DNA of 64,000 bases from positions 10,955,719-11,019,718 of the forward strand of contig CAKAKS010000038.1 of NCBI GenBank assembly GCA_916700875.1, written 5' to 3'. The notes under the pieces are model-generated. The model ran no database searches, was not told the origin of the DNA, and worked only from the letters and a program-made list of their open reading frames with translations. Positions 23,401 to 32,235 of this stretch are shown here, piece after piece; the stretch's first letter is position 1, and every line of letters starts with the position of its first letter. The DNA is from Sebastes aleutianus. Its lineage: Eukaryota > Chordata > Actinopteri > Perciformes > Sebastidae. The position numbers and the translations under genes were made by a program.

Positions 23401-25710
23401 GACGATGTGTGAACTTTCAGGTGTCTAGTAATGAAGAAAATATATGCAGTCACATTACTGGCAGACACATCAGGGAACACATCCAACAGATCGTGGAGAC
23501 AGTTTTCAGCATCAATAATGAAGCATCCTTGTTTTTGTGGACCTTTTATGACTCATAACTATTAGCGCAACCATGAAATAATAGTGTCAGGCATTGGCCT
23601 TCAAGCAATAACCAGTCTCTGATTGTTTTTGTTTTTTTTAAATCATACTCCAACAATAGGTTTCGTTATTAGTACAACCAGTTATATACATTTGTTGATA
23701 TTATTTTTAGCCTTGATTCTCTGATGTTGCGCTGAACAACTTAAAATAAAAAGAAGTGGACTAATGTAGTTTAATTTTTTTTTTTTAAATGACAAGGAAT
23801 TTGATTGAGTTAACGCTGCTTCTGCTATTACCATTAGATGATGTGGTCCATACAGAAACCTATCGTACATACAGTACACGCTTTGGTCGTGAGATGAATG
23901 GAAATAGATTTATTTTCGGTGCCACAGTAGAAGACAAATTCACAGAGGACGTGGTGACCAACTCTTGGTTTCCAATTAACCAATTGGTCAATGGTGAGGT
24001 GGGCAGTTACAACCTGAATTCAAATGGAATTAAATGTTTAATTCTTGGTCTAACACAGATTAACATATTTTATATCAATAAATTTGTCAAAACGTTGTGT
24101 TGTTTGGAGTAATTTAACCTTGTTTCAGTGACACTATCAACTAATATATTCTGCATACAACTTCCTCTAATGTCTTATGCCTCAGTGACACATGTTCAGT
24201 ATTTACTGTATAAATGGTTTCCAGAATCCATCTGCAGAGTTTAAGATCAGAGCAACCGGGAAAAAAAAAACTAAAAATACCAAATTAACATTCTTATACG
24301 ACTACTCATCCGACATAACTGAGAAAACAAGAAAGACGTTGGTCAGGGAAGAAACAATGGGCCACTAAAGAACAACATCAATACGACATTTTACAAACCC
24401 GAGCTGCATGGCAGAGAGGCCAAAAGGCACTCATGGAAAAGACATGACACATGACAGTCTGGATATTGAAAAAAAAAAGAACAAACAGAGCCAAAATATT
24501 CTGTGGTGTGATGAAACCATAATTTAACTTTTCAGCAGTGAGACAAAGCACTTTGTTTGGCAGAACCCAAATTTATCTCATCACTCATCCAACACCGTCC
24601 CTACTGTGAAGTGGGGTGGCAGCCTCATGCAGTGAAGACTTGTGAGGAGAAAGGAAACAACAAATGGAACTGAAAAAAGGCAAATTGCTGCTGCTGCTGT
24701 AGAGTATTTGAGACCTTTCACTGCAGCAAATGTGTATATTTGAATCGGACAATGACACGACAAGCATAAAACCAAATCAAAAATAGAGCAGCTTCATAAA
24801 TGAGATAAATCTGTGAATCACTTCCAGACAGCTGAGTTCCTCCAAAATATAAAATCTGCCTGGCACCTCGGACTGGCAGTGAAAGATAACAAAAACCTCA
24901 GTAAATATAAATATCAGTAAACTGAACACATTATTCCTGAATTTAATATGTTGACGCTCAGTCTCTTTTAGCCTCGGAGCTTTTTCATGAACATGAAAAC
25001 CATATTTTTAAAATATATTTGAATGACAACTGCTTAAATTTATTTTTATTCATCGCATTAATTTTAGTATAAAATATATTTTAAGACTGTACTGCCTGGG
25101 GAATACTACATTTTAGTTTTTAGAAAGAAAATGTCTTGATAAAATGTAATGTACAACAGCAGTATTGTTTTCTTTAAAATTAATATATAAGTCTGTAAGA
25201 CAGCTGGATTTTTAACTGATCACTCAATTTCTAAATCAAGAGTCCCGTGACACAATACTCTGATTCAATCAATATAATTAAGTTTGGCCGTATTAAGAAC
25301 ATAATAACTGATATTTTACAAAACAAAAACGCAAAAGGGATTATTGGTGCATCTAAACAGAATAACTAACATTTTAAAATCATAAAATAAAGAATAAATA
25401 TACAGGATTATAATTCTGATCAGTCATTAATACAAACTTGTGGTACTGTAAAGTTTTCCATACTACAGACATATTTTAACGGGTACCAAAAAAGTATGTA
25501 GGTTCAAAGTCCTAAATGTCCTGTACAAATGTATTAACTTTATGCGGAATAATCGTCATAATAATAAATGATCAAAACACATGTTGGTTGCAGCCCTCAT
25601 CCATAAAAAACGAGCCACAGAAAAGAGAAACAGATGAAAACTAAGTTAAGACTCACCTGCTTGTTCCTTTCATCGGTGATCCGCTGGATCTGAATCTTTT
25701 TCCTACCCAT
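7979..25710 (-). CDS. mef2d: Myocyte enhancer factor 2D (MEF2D), full coding region, ten exons
   Basis: MADS-box transcription factor that binds A/T-rich MEF2 sites in the nucleus and drives muscle, neuronal and immune gene programmes. Exons in transcript order are 25710-25657, 23081-22878, 22257-22120, 20661-20448, 19001-18945, 18307-18126, 16086-16066 (alternative microexon), 13215-13086, 12865-12673 and 8465-7979. All introns are GT-AG and the exons sum to 1680 nt, giving 559 residues plus TAG (552 without the microexon). Residues 1-57 are the MADS box and about 58-86 the MEF2 domain. MEF2D rather than MEF2A or MEF2C is shown by TLRKKGFNGCDSPEPDGEDS, LLSPQQPALQRN, SPGLPQRPASAG and the C-terminal KRMRLDTW. 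The activation region has a Q10-A-Q12 tract and a G8-S-G10 tract, making it longer than the 521-residue human protein as I remember it. IKSEPVSP is the known sumoylation/phosphorylation switch. Identification is very secure; exact UTR ends are not. Confidence 0.96.
10035..10200. mobile_element. MITE end fragment (family shared with 41992-42448)
   Basis: GGGCTCATTCTAAGCTAACG, AAAACACAACGATTCTTA, GATTATACACCAATGAAAA and the terminus ACACTGGTCCTTTA match, in reverse complement, the start of the element at 41992. It lies within mef2d intron 8. Confidence 0.7.
11564..12236. mobile_element. Complete hAT-like element with perfect 8-bp target duplication
   Basis: The ends are CTGTGGTGGGT and ACCCACCACTG, and the element is bounded on both sides by CCAATAAT (11556-11563 and 12237-12244). 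The 673-bp body has no transposase frame. Subterminal repeats of AAGTAAAAGTA and GAGTAAAAAGTA type are present. It lies in mef2d intron 8. An 8-bp duplication is diagnostic of the hAT superfamily. Confidence 0.88.
12563..12598. repeat. (CAT)n microsatellite in mef2d intron 8
   Basis: About 11 CAT-type units with one CGT interruption, some 75 bp downstream (in transcript order) of the polyglutamine exon. Confidence 0.9.
12673..12865 (-). CDS. mef2d: mef2d coding exon 8 (polyglutamine exon)
   Basis: Begins EYQLTSADITALHALASPGG, then LLPTSWQQQAVS, then ten Gln, one Ala, twelve Gln, and ends LNLASLSNL. Human MEF2D has QPQQPQ-type repeats here. The Gln tract mixes CAA and CAG codons, which should make it less slippage-prone than pure CAG. 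The acceptor is CTCAG before 12865. The donor is taken as GGT|GTAAGT so that the next exon (G CCT GTG) stays in frame, giving NLVPVTHIPQG. Confidence 0.93.
13086..13215 (-). CDS. mef2d: mef2d coding exon 7
   Basis: Encodes NAQRLAAGVQVAQSLTTPVV followed by SVATPSLLAQGLPFSAMPTAYNT, a long conserved MEF2D block. The acceptor is TGGCAG before 13215 and the donor GTGAAC is at 13085-13080. The exon ends in phase 1 (G), completed by AG of exon 8 to give Glu. Confidence 0.95.
13834..14169. mobile_element. hAT-like MITE (GGGCTGCAA family) in the intron after the beta exon
   Basis: Begins AAGGGCTGCAAAAAAACAAT and ends TAATTATTTCGGCTCTA. It is flanked by ATACTATC and ACACTATC, an 8-bp duplication with one mismatch. 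Internal GATTAATC motifs and AAATGTCAGAAAATTGTAAA are typical of this very common fish family, which also occurs at 15193, 26556, 28599, 30030 and 32236. Confidence 0.82.
15193..15412. mobile_element. hAT-like MITE fragment
   Basis: AGGGGTGCATTTTCATTATG, GATTAATTGGCCCATTTTAG, CAAATCCTCACATTTGACAG and GCTGAAATCAGAAAATATTC follow the order of the GGGCTGCAA family. The 3' end is cut off where the element at 15413 begins. Confidence 0.7.
15413..15550. mobile_element. TTAA-type MITE fragment (family of 35616-36116)
   Basis: AAGGGGACCTAATATGCATA, TTTTCAGGTTCATACTTGTA, TTCTACTAGAAGATGTTTAC and GCCTGAAACACTCTGTTT match the left third of the complete copy. The right boundary is not clear. It abuts the hAT fragment directly, which suggests insertion into it. 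Confidence 0.65.
15892..16031 (-). promoter_or_regulatory. RBFOX-type GCATG cluster downstream of the beta microexon
   Basis: Downstream of the beta exon on the transcribed strand, GCATG occurs at 16031-16027, 15993-15989 and, as TGCATG, at 15897-15892. These are about 35, 73 and 170 nt past the donor. RBFOX proteins bind (U)GCAUG, and binding downstream of an exon promotes its inclusion. RBFOX control of Mef2d splicing in muscle is published. That these sites work here is inference. Confidence 0.55.
16066..16086 (-). CDS. mef2d: mef2d beta microexon (21 nt, TEDELEL)
   Basis: A 21-nt block between TTTGCAG and GTAAAC reads ACA GAG GAT GAG CTG GAA TTG, giving TEDELEL. It lies in phase 0 between exon 6 (ending SLMQM) and exon 7 (beginning NAQRL), where mammalian MEF2D has the beta exon TEDHLDL. 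Size, phase, position, acidic composition and splice sites all agree. The beta exon is included mainly in muscle and brain and strengthens transactivation. Including or skipping it keeps the frame. Confidence 0.92.
16746..17591. mobile_element. TTAA-flanked giant foldback element (386/448-bp arms)
   Basis: Left arm 16746-17131 and right arm 17144-17591 are inverted copies around a 12-nt spacer. Matching landmarks are GATAGTTTGGGTGTTCTGAA with TTAAAACACTCGAACTATCA, GTGTACGCTATATTTAGA with TCTAAATATAGCGTACAC, and GTGACTTTGGT with ACCAAAGTCAC. It starts and ends with TTAA, the piggyBac target. There is no transposase. It lies in mef2d intron 6, about 660 bp upstream of the beta exon in transcript order, so the pre-mRNA could fold into a hairpin of about 400 bp. 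Confidence 0.88.
18126..18307 (-). CDS. mef2d: mef2d coding exon 6
   Basis: Encodes NGYNSARASPGLL, then a proline-rich stretch (KSPPPPPSP), then SRKPDLRVITSQGGKSLMQM. The acceptor is CCGCAG before 18307 and the donor GTGAGC is at 18125-18120. The exon ends in phase 0, exactly where the optional beta microexon is inserted in MEF2 genes. The KPDLRVI block is a conserved part of the transactivation domain. Confidence 0.94.
18945..19001 (-). CDS. mef2d: mef2d coding exon 5
   Basis: A 57-nt exon. With the split glycine codon it reads GALLGGELNNSNGGCPSPV, matching human GAMLGGDLNSANGACPSPV. The acceptor is AATAG at 19006-19002 and the donor GTGAGT at 18944-18939. It leaves one base (C) for the next codon. 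Confidence 0.93.
20448..20664 (-). CDS. mef2d: mef2d coding exon 4
   Basis: Encodes the conserved block STAPTQTFSMPVTVQASNQS through LLSPQQPALQRN to SPGLPQRPASAG. The acceptor is a tandem site (CAGCAG). Splicing at the first AG starts the exon at 20664 and adds one Gln; splicing at the second starts it at 20661. The known mammalian junction RYG-STV favours 20661. The donor GTGAGC is at 20447-20442 and the exon ends in phase 1. Confidence 0.94.
22120..22257 (-). CDS. mef2d: mef2d coding exon 3 (alpha1-type alternative exon)
   Basis: Encodes 46 residues beginning TLRKKGFNGCDSPEPDGEDS and ending DVLFKRYG. This matches the ubiquitous alpha1 exon, not the muscle alpha2 exon of mammals. The donor is GTAAGT at 22119-22114. 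In mammals this exon carries a PKA-responsive region and is swapped for alpha2 during muscle differentiation. No alpha2 partner was recognised in either flanking intron. Confidence 0.95.
22878..23081 (-). CDS. mef2d: mef2d coding exon 2 (rest of MADS box and MEF2 domain)
   Basis: Encodes 68 residues from [20 protein letters not shown] to ESRTNADIIE. It supplies the MADS dimer interface and the MEF2 domain that sets DNA specificity and binds co-factors such as class IIa HDACs. The acceptor is CTCAG at 23086-23082 and the donor is GTAAAT at 22877-22872. Phase is 0 at both ends. No substitution disturbs the conserved core. Confidence 0.97.
24400..24850 (+). pseudogene. Degenerate Tc1-like transposase relic
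   Basis: The stretch ATTCTGTGGTGTGATGAAAC resembles the Tc1 codons for the catalytic-region motif FWSDET. Downstream, CCAACACCGTCCCTACTGTG then AAGTGGGGTGGCAGCCTCAT resembles the NTVPTVKHGGGSIM block, and GGACAATGACACGACAAGCA resembles QDNDPKHTA. The frames are broken by stops and indels, so nothing is expressed as transposase. It lies in mef2d intron 1 on the opposite strand. Confidence 0.6.
25657..25710 (-). CDS. mef2d: mef2d coding exon 1 (start codon, MADS-box N-terminus)
   Basis: The ATG is the complement of 25708-25710 and the exon encodes the 18 residues MGRKKIQIQRITDERNKQ, the invariant MEF2 N-terminus that contacts DNA. The donor GTGAGT follows at 25656-25651. The exon ends in phase 0. 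The start is fixed by family conservation because all MEF2 proteins begin MGRKKIQI. Confidence 0.97.
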
Positions 25711-26059
25711 GATGCTTTGCAGTTGTGGAGACAAATGTCGTAGTCAGTCAAGTGGAGAAGCGCCTCTCAGAGGGTGCGAGAGGAAGTGCAGCCTACTACC
25801 TCTTACTTCAGCCCAAAAGCACTCAGACACAGTCATGCATCCGAGGGCACACGCACACACACATTTCTCTGCCCAGGTGTGGTGAGGCAACGCTGTCGAC
25901 CCCTTTTGCTGGCGGGCGGCGAGAACGCGTAGAGTGGGTGCTGCAGAGATGTGTGACGTTTTACAGCGTGGAGGTCCTCAGTTCATTGTTTGTTCAACGG
26001 GGACAAAAGTGACAAACTTCCCCTGCAGCTGCTGTGGTGAAGAGGATGTCGCTCCTCTC
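25711..26059 (-). other. mef2d: Probable 5' UTR part of mef2d first coding exon
   Basis: Upstream of the ATG on the minus strand, a pyrimidine-rich run ends CTCCTGCAG with its AG at 26061-26060. This is a strong splice acceptor about 349 nt before the start codon. MEF2 genes usually have noncoding 5' exons spliced to the exon that carries MGRKK. The exact 5' boundary is inferred from the splice motif only. Confidence 0.5.
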
Positions 26060-26555
26060 CTGCAGGAGACAGAGAGACAGAAAGGTCACTCAAATATCAC
26101 ACAAACGTCAAAACAAGACGTGTGAGGAAATTAAATCGATGTCTGTTGATTCATGAATCAATAAATCATCATATTCTTGTCATGTGAGAAATAAAATGAC
26201 AAAAGTAATTCATCTGAATTAACTTGAAAACAACGGAGACAACAATGCTGTCTGATTATGACAGCAGGGGGTCACAGACACACACTAAGGTATCTATCCA
26301 GACAACACATTGTACCAGAATCACAGCTGAAATGCACTGGCATAATGATTTGGTTAATTCCAACCGAAGGCACTTAATTAAATACATTTTTGATTTGATG
26401 TCATGCTTTGAGACGTTCTCTTTCAGCATTCATAGTGAAAAGTCAGGAGAAGTTAGCGCTGTATCTCGCTCAAATACACTTCAGCAAGTAAAGCTGCAGA
26501 AGATATTTTTGTTATTCATAAGGATCTACAACATTACAATCAAATCAGGTTTAGA

Positions 26556-27290
26556 GCTGCAACGATTAATTGATTAGTTGTCAACTATTAAAGCTGAAGT
26601 AAGCGGGATTGGAGCAAATATGATTAAAAAAAGTTATTTTTATAAAATGGTTGTTATATCGTGACAGTAGTACATGAAACAGGTAACCTGAAAAAAATCA
26701 TGTGCCTCGGTGTCCTCCGGTGCTCCTAACGGCATCTGCAAGATTTCACAGACCGGAGGAAAACAACCAATCAGAGCTGATCTGAGGTCCGCTGTCCAAC
26801 TGCCGTCTATGAGAGCCGACTGTCAATCACTCGCGAACTCCGACCAAACGGTCAAACTAGGCAGCGCTGATCAAATATGAATCAATATTCTGTTACTGTA
26901 ATGCCTATTTCTCGCCTCAAATGTTTTCAGAATCATCTTGTAGTGCACGGTTTAGCTGTAAAATGAGAAAGTTTGTGACGCCGCCGCGTGAAATCTGTTG
27001 AAGGAACGCCAAGTTCCGGTCACATGACCGGAGCACAGCCAATTGGAACGCTCTCTCAATGAAATGACCTGTGATTGGTCAAAGTTTCCCGTCACGGGCT
27101 AGAGCATTTAAAGCCTGAAAACAGAGCCGTGAGGAGGTGCAGAAGTCTAGTTTTCTCTCACAACACTTGAATTATAATATACTGAAAGGTTATTATGGAA
27201 TTTTTGCCCAATGATGGCAAAGTTATACTGCCTACTGCCACTTTAAATTAATCCCCAACTGTTTTGATAATCGATTAATCGGCATCCTAT
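26556..27290. mobile_element. hAT-like MITE interrupted by the 26588-27246 element
   Basis: The host sequence reads AGCTGCAACGATTAATTGAT up to CAACTA before the insert and resumes with ATTAATCCCCAACTGTTTTG and ATAATCGATTAATCGG after it. Joining the flanks at one TTAA recreates the usual sequence of the family. Only the ends of the older element remain. Confidence 0.75.
26588..27246. mobile_element. TTAA-flanked piggyBac-like MITE, copy 1
   Basis: It runs from TTAA-AGCTGAAGTAAGC to GCCTACTGCCACT-TTAA. The inverted ends agree as AG(C/T)(T/G)G(A/C)AGTA(A/G)GC. The 659-bp body is about 90% like copy 2 by eye, and no transposase frame is present. It sits inside an older hAT-like copy, so the TTAA duplication can be checked directly. 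Confidence 0.88.
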
Positions 27291-28598
27291 AAATGAGCTT
27301 TAAAATCAGTAACAGCTTCTTAAACGTGACTTTTTTCGCTTCTCTCTCGCTGTGTCCAAATAATACCTACATACTACCAAAGTGAAAAAGTTACGCACTA
27401 TGTATGGTCCTATAAATTTCCAACAATATAGATTATAGTTATGTGACACTGTACTGGTCAGTGGTGGTGGAGCAGATGATGATTTATACATACTACAGCC
27501 ACAAAAGCCATTTGAAGACATCACTTTTGGGAAATTCATGATAAAGGTTTGTCATAGTATTTTTTTAAACATGTTATAGGGTAAAGGATCAGGCTAATTG
27601 ATTGAGAAGGTTAATAGATTATTAAATGCTAAAACTTGAGAGTCATCAGAACGTACAAGCAAAAGGTCAGCATGTTTTTCCACTCGCATGATGCTTCAGC
27701 CCCTTTAGGGCCACTCAGCGTCAACACTTAAACAATCAATGCCATTTTTCTTTCAAGGAAAATCAGAGTAGCTCTACTTGAAAAGGGACGTCAGTGAACA
27801 GGACTCAGTTTGTATGGGCCATTAGTGTTTTAGATCATATTTACACACAAGAAAATTTTCAGAAGCGATCTAAGAAGTGTCAGTCCACAAGTTGTATGGC
27901 ATCAGAGGAGGCATACTGATGACTATAAGGGCTTCACATATCTTTGTGTGCAGGCTGAATCACTGTTTGATACTCTTTATATTGGCAATACTTTGAAATA
28001 CTCCTCGACATGAAGGTCTGAGAGTTATGAATAAGAAATGAAAATAATGAACAAATGATGAATAAGAGAGCCTTGAGAACCTCTGCATGAGTTACAGATA
28101 GATTTGAAACTGGTCAGTCTTTTGGTCTTGTTATTACACACGACCTGAGCTGTTGGAGTCAAATGATTAATTGTTACAAAAGTGATATTCCTGCATGTTT
28201 TACTGCAGGTATAACAAGCTTTATGCCAAGATTCAGATGGAGTAATGGTGGCAAGGATAAATATTTAAATTGATATACTACAGCAGTAACAACAGTTTCT
28301 CTTTGCTCAGTCGTGTGTGTCAACGTGACATCATTATACATTGCCGACGCATTTGATTGTATCTAGAATTACAAATTAGTCACTTTATCTTCATAATAAA
28401 TGCTAATTAACTAACAGTAATATATACAGCTGCACATATCCTTCCTTTAAATACGTTTACAACTGTGATTTAAGTTCACAGTAGCGCTGCACAGTTAATA
28501 ATATAATTCTAGCTTCGACAGTTAATTAAACTTGGTCAGTTGTGATGCTGATGCTTTGCATTTAGGGTGCCCTGGTACATTAAATCAAGTGCTCCCTG

Positions 28599-28899
28599 GA
28601 GCTGAAAGGAATGGTCGATTAATCGGCAATTAATTAGTAAATCGACAGAAAATTAATTGGCAGCTATTTTGATAATTGATTTTTTATTTCAATCATTTTT
28701 CAAAGCAGAAATGTCAAACATGACAGATTCTCAAATATGGGGATTTCCTGCTATTCTGATTTGGGGATACCACCTTGGGCTCTGGGACACAATAATGAGC
28801 ATTATTCACTATTTTTTGACATGTTATTGACAAAATGATTAAATGAGTATATCATTGTCAGATTAATTGATGATGAAACTAACAGTTAGTTGCAGCCCT
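28599..28899. mobile_element. hAT-like MITE (GGGCTGCAA family)
   Basis: From GAGCTGAAAGGAATGGTCGA to GTTAGTTGCAGCCCTA, with GATTAATCGGCAATTAATTA and AAATGTCAAACATGACAGAT inside. Clear family resemblance; the target duplication is not clear. Confidence 0.72.
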
Positions 28900-30029
28900 A
28901 TGTACATGTGAACAATCTTCACCAACGCTTGCTTCCACTATGATTTTGATGGTAACTCCATTTTTTTATGTAGGGATAATTTTATTTGACTTCATGCTTG
29001 ACATTATTGATTTGTTTTTTGTATGTGTGTGAATAATATCCATAATCAAAGGAGAAATATGAACTGGTTTGATGGGTAAACCACACCTCTGGAGGTGAAA
29101 GTGAGACGGTGACTGCAAATGAATCCCAAAGCTAAATTTTGCACTGCTGCAGAGAAAACTGGAAACAAACAAGACTTTTACATTTTCTAAATACATTAGC
29201 ATCCCTAAAACCCCTTCTCATTCCTACACATAGGATCATCCCTGTGGCAGTCGTGTTACGTTTTCCCTCTAGTCTTGACCCTCCATGTCCGTGCTCTCCT
29301 GTGGGATTGCTGTTAGGCCAGACGGAAAAATTTAAAACGCCAGTGGAGTGCACATGGGGCCTCCACAGACCACATTTCAACACTTCAGAGCGCCCAGCTT
29401 GAGAATTAATCAGATGTTGTAATAAAAGCCAGCATATTAGATTCAACTCTAAAAATCTCAGTGTCATTTATCAGTGCCATGTATTACCTCAACAGCTGCA
29501 CATGAAACTTCAGCCCTCTGTATCAACCATATTTATTTTCACTTTTCTTGCTTGATTCAATACACCGGATCGGTATCAGCGCAAATACTGACCTTATTAA
29601 GTGGATCAGGTGTCGGCAATAAATACAGTTTATTTGTCTGTCATTATAAAAAAAAAACGTGTTTTCACTTTCACTATTAATTCAGTCACCACAGCACTCC
29701 CTGGCCTCATGCTCATGTTACCCTACATACACATGATTCCAGTAAATTCAATTTAGTGAGGTGTGCAGATTTTAACTTTGAGAAAAAGAGTACTGATATC
29801 AGATAGTTACTCGGTATCAGAGTTGAGGTATCAGAAACAGCATCGGGAGAGAAAAAGTTTTACTTTAGTATTTGGTGTTAAGTTGTTACAACTGACTCAG
29901 GTTGGTTGAAAACTGAGGAAAGTCAGCCTATCGTAGCTGTTGTGTTACTGGTTATTGTGACAATTTAGTTGGACAATTTGTGGTTATCGTGGCTTCAATT
30001 TTTGAAGAAAAAAAGAGTGAAAAAATGCA

Positions 30030-30850
30030 AACACATTTTCAGTTTCCAGCTTCTCAAATGGCAGGATTTGCTTGCCTCTCTTTGTCATATACATTACTAA
30101 ATTTAATAACTTTGGGTTTTGGACTTTTAGTCAGACTAAACAAAACATCTGAAAACGTCACTCTGGGCTAGGAAAAGACATTGTAATTTTTTTCATTATA
30201 ATTTTTTTTTTGACATTTCATGGATCAAATAATACATTTTAGTCCATGCATTGTTACAAAAAAGTGAAAAATGTCCATCATGCCCCAGAACCCAATGTGA
30301 AGTCTTCAAAAGTCTTGTTTTGTCTGACTTATAGGGGTGTAAATCACATGTTTCATCACAATACAATATTGTACTGATACCGATTTTTATTCGATTAAAT
30401 TCAGGGGTCTACGATCAATGTGAGGCAATATCATATGCCCATTTAACACAATCCATTACATTTATATAAATGCACAAAAAGCAACTGAAATATGACAATT
30501 TTACTACTGGGCTTCTTTACTGGGTTCTGTAGGAAGGAGGTTTGCTTGGACAGAAATCGTGACACACATGTACCATGGGAATTTCAAAATAAAGGTGTAT
30601 CTTAAAGATGATGTTATGTATCGATTGTTTTCACTTTGCGTTGATGATATTGAATCAATATATCGATCCAGATCGATGCATCCTTACACCCCTACTGACA
30701 ATTTACAGTGAGAAAAGCTGCAAATCCTCACATTTGAGAAGGGAATCTTTGGCATGTTTGCAAGATAAATTAAATGACTTAAACAATTATAAAATGTTCC
30801 TACGATTGACTAATTGTTTCAGCAGCAGTATATCATACCTTCTTTTAGCT
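30030..30850. mobile_element. hAT-like MITE fragments around a nested TIR element
   Basis: 30030-30330 holds TTTCCAGCTTCTCAAATGGC and TTGGGTTTTGGACTTTTAGT in reverse orientation, and CTTCAAAAGTCTTGTTTTGT in forward orientation. 30700-30835 resumes with AGCTGCAAATCCTCACATTT and ATTGACTAATTGTTTCAGCA. The order indicates at least two copies, one split by the element at 30332-30694. Confidence 0.6.
30332..30694. mobile_element. MITE with 11-bp perfect terminal repeats (TAGGGGTGTAA)
   Basis: Starts TAGGGGTGTAAATCAC and ends CCTTACACCCCTA. It is flanked by CTGACTTA and CTGACAAT, a decayed 8-bp duplication. The body contains ATCGATTG and TCGATCC-type subterminal motifs. No coding capacity. Probably hAT-like. 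Confidence 0.7.
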
Positions 30851-31349
30851 CATTAGCTACTCCACAATTTTCCCAGGTACTTCCCTAATAACTGTGCAGG
30901 TACCATCTAAATGTAAGCATGTTCAGTTGGGAATCACGGCTGTAGACGGACCTACACGGACAATTTATTGGATTAATAATCATGTCAAAAAAAGTACATT
31001 TATATTTGACACAACTAATGCTATAAGATGTTTAAACAACAAATCTTTCAATGATAAGAGACCTTAAAGTGTTTATATCCCTCTAATGATGCCCATTAGC
31101 AGACAACATTATATACAGACTAGCAATTAATTTGGACAGCCTGCAAAACTAACACAGCACACCAAAGACATAATCATGTATGATTTGGTTTGTGCTGCAC
31201 TTTTCATACATGATATATCTGTATTCACAGCAGTGCTGGACATCATCATAGATCATTCATTAGCTGCAACTGTAATGCACCAACTCTAAACAATTACCGC
31301 AACATGTAGACATATCCCACTGCGAGAGGGAAAAATGATTAAAAACAGC

Positions 31350-32180
31350 TCTTCCCTACTGACTACTGACTTCGCCAATGTCAAGCGACAATCTTTGATT
31401 AGCCATGAATTGACCAGAATGGGGCAACACTGCAAGGCTTCGGTCTAACCTCTTCCTCTCCCTGACTGCCCTCTGCATGGCTGCCCCCTCATTACTGTAA
31501 TTGACACGTTCATCCCTCCTATTCCCCCTTAAGGCGCTGATGGCTCAATTAGGAGCTGGCCGGAGGACTGATTGGATGCCAAGATAATGAGGTCGCCGCT
31601 TGGCTAAAACTGAGCCCTGCATCGAGCTGAAACCAAGCTTGCTCTGTGACATACGGGAAGCCAAAGAAGCAGAAAAGACTGTTAACAAGTAAAGACACTA
31701 GATAGAAGTGTATAATAGTGGAAAATGAATGACTTTTGGCTCCACCAGGTTTGCCTCATTATCTTATAGAGGGCGTGCATTTGGTCACCCTGGTTGTAAA
31801 AAAAAACAAAAAAAAAAAAACGAGACACGCACATGTTATTCAGATTGTCCAAGTGATGGTTATGCAACCCTTGAATATTCTTCTGATGAAGGAGAGCGCA
31901 ATCAAGCTCAGGGTAGGCATCTGTCTGTTTTGGAGGAGTGTAATTAGTGGCTGTGACCTTTAGCGGATTATGCACTAGCCAATGAAATGTGCCAAAGCCC
32001 TGAGATAAATGGTCGGAGCCTCAAACGTGACTTGCAGTGGGGTTTGCCCATCCACAGCTCTCAGACAGCGGTTTAGGACAGCCTTTATGGCTCAATCTCC
32101 ACTTCCGATAGATGGACAGCGTTGACTTGCTCTTACGTAGTCTTGTGACTTTGCATCAACCTTTCACCTGACAATAAAAA
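31350..32180. other. Unique block in the probable 5' intron of mef2d, candidate enhancer
   Basis: Unlike its neighbours this stretch contains no recognisable transposon. It is more GC-balanced and includes homeodomain- and GATA-like cores (GATTAGCCATGAATTGACC, AGATAATGAGG, GTAATTAGTGG). Minus-strand ORF fragments here look like chance frames. Conservation cannot be judged from one sequence. Confidence 0.25.
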
Positions 32181-32235
32181 GGAACATGTAGTGATGGAAG
32201 ATTATATCATATTCATGTCGCCTACAAGCATTAGA

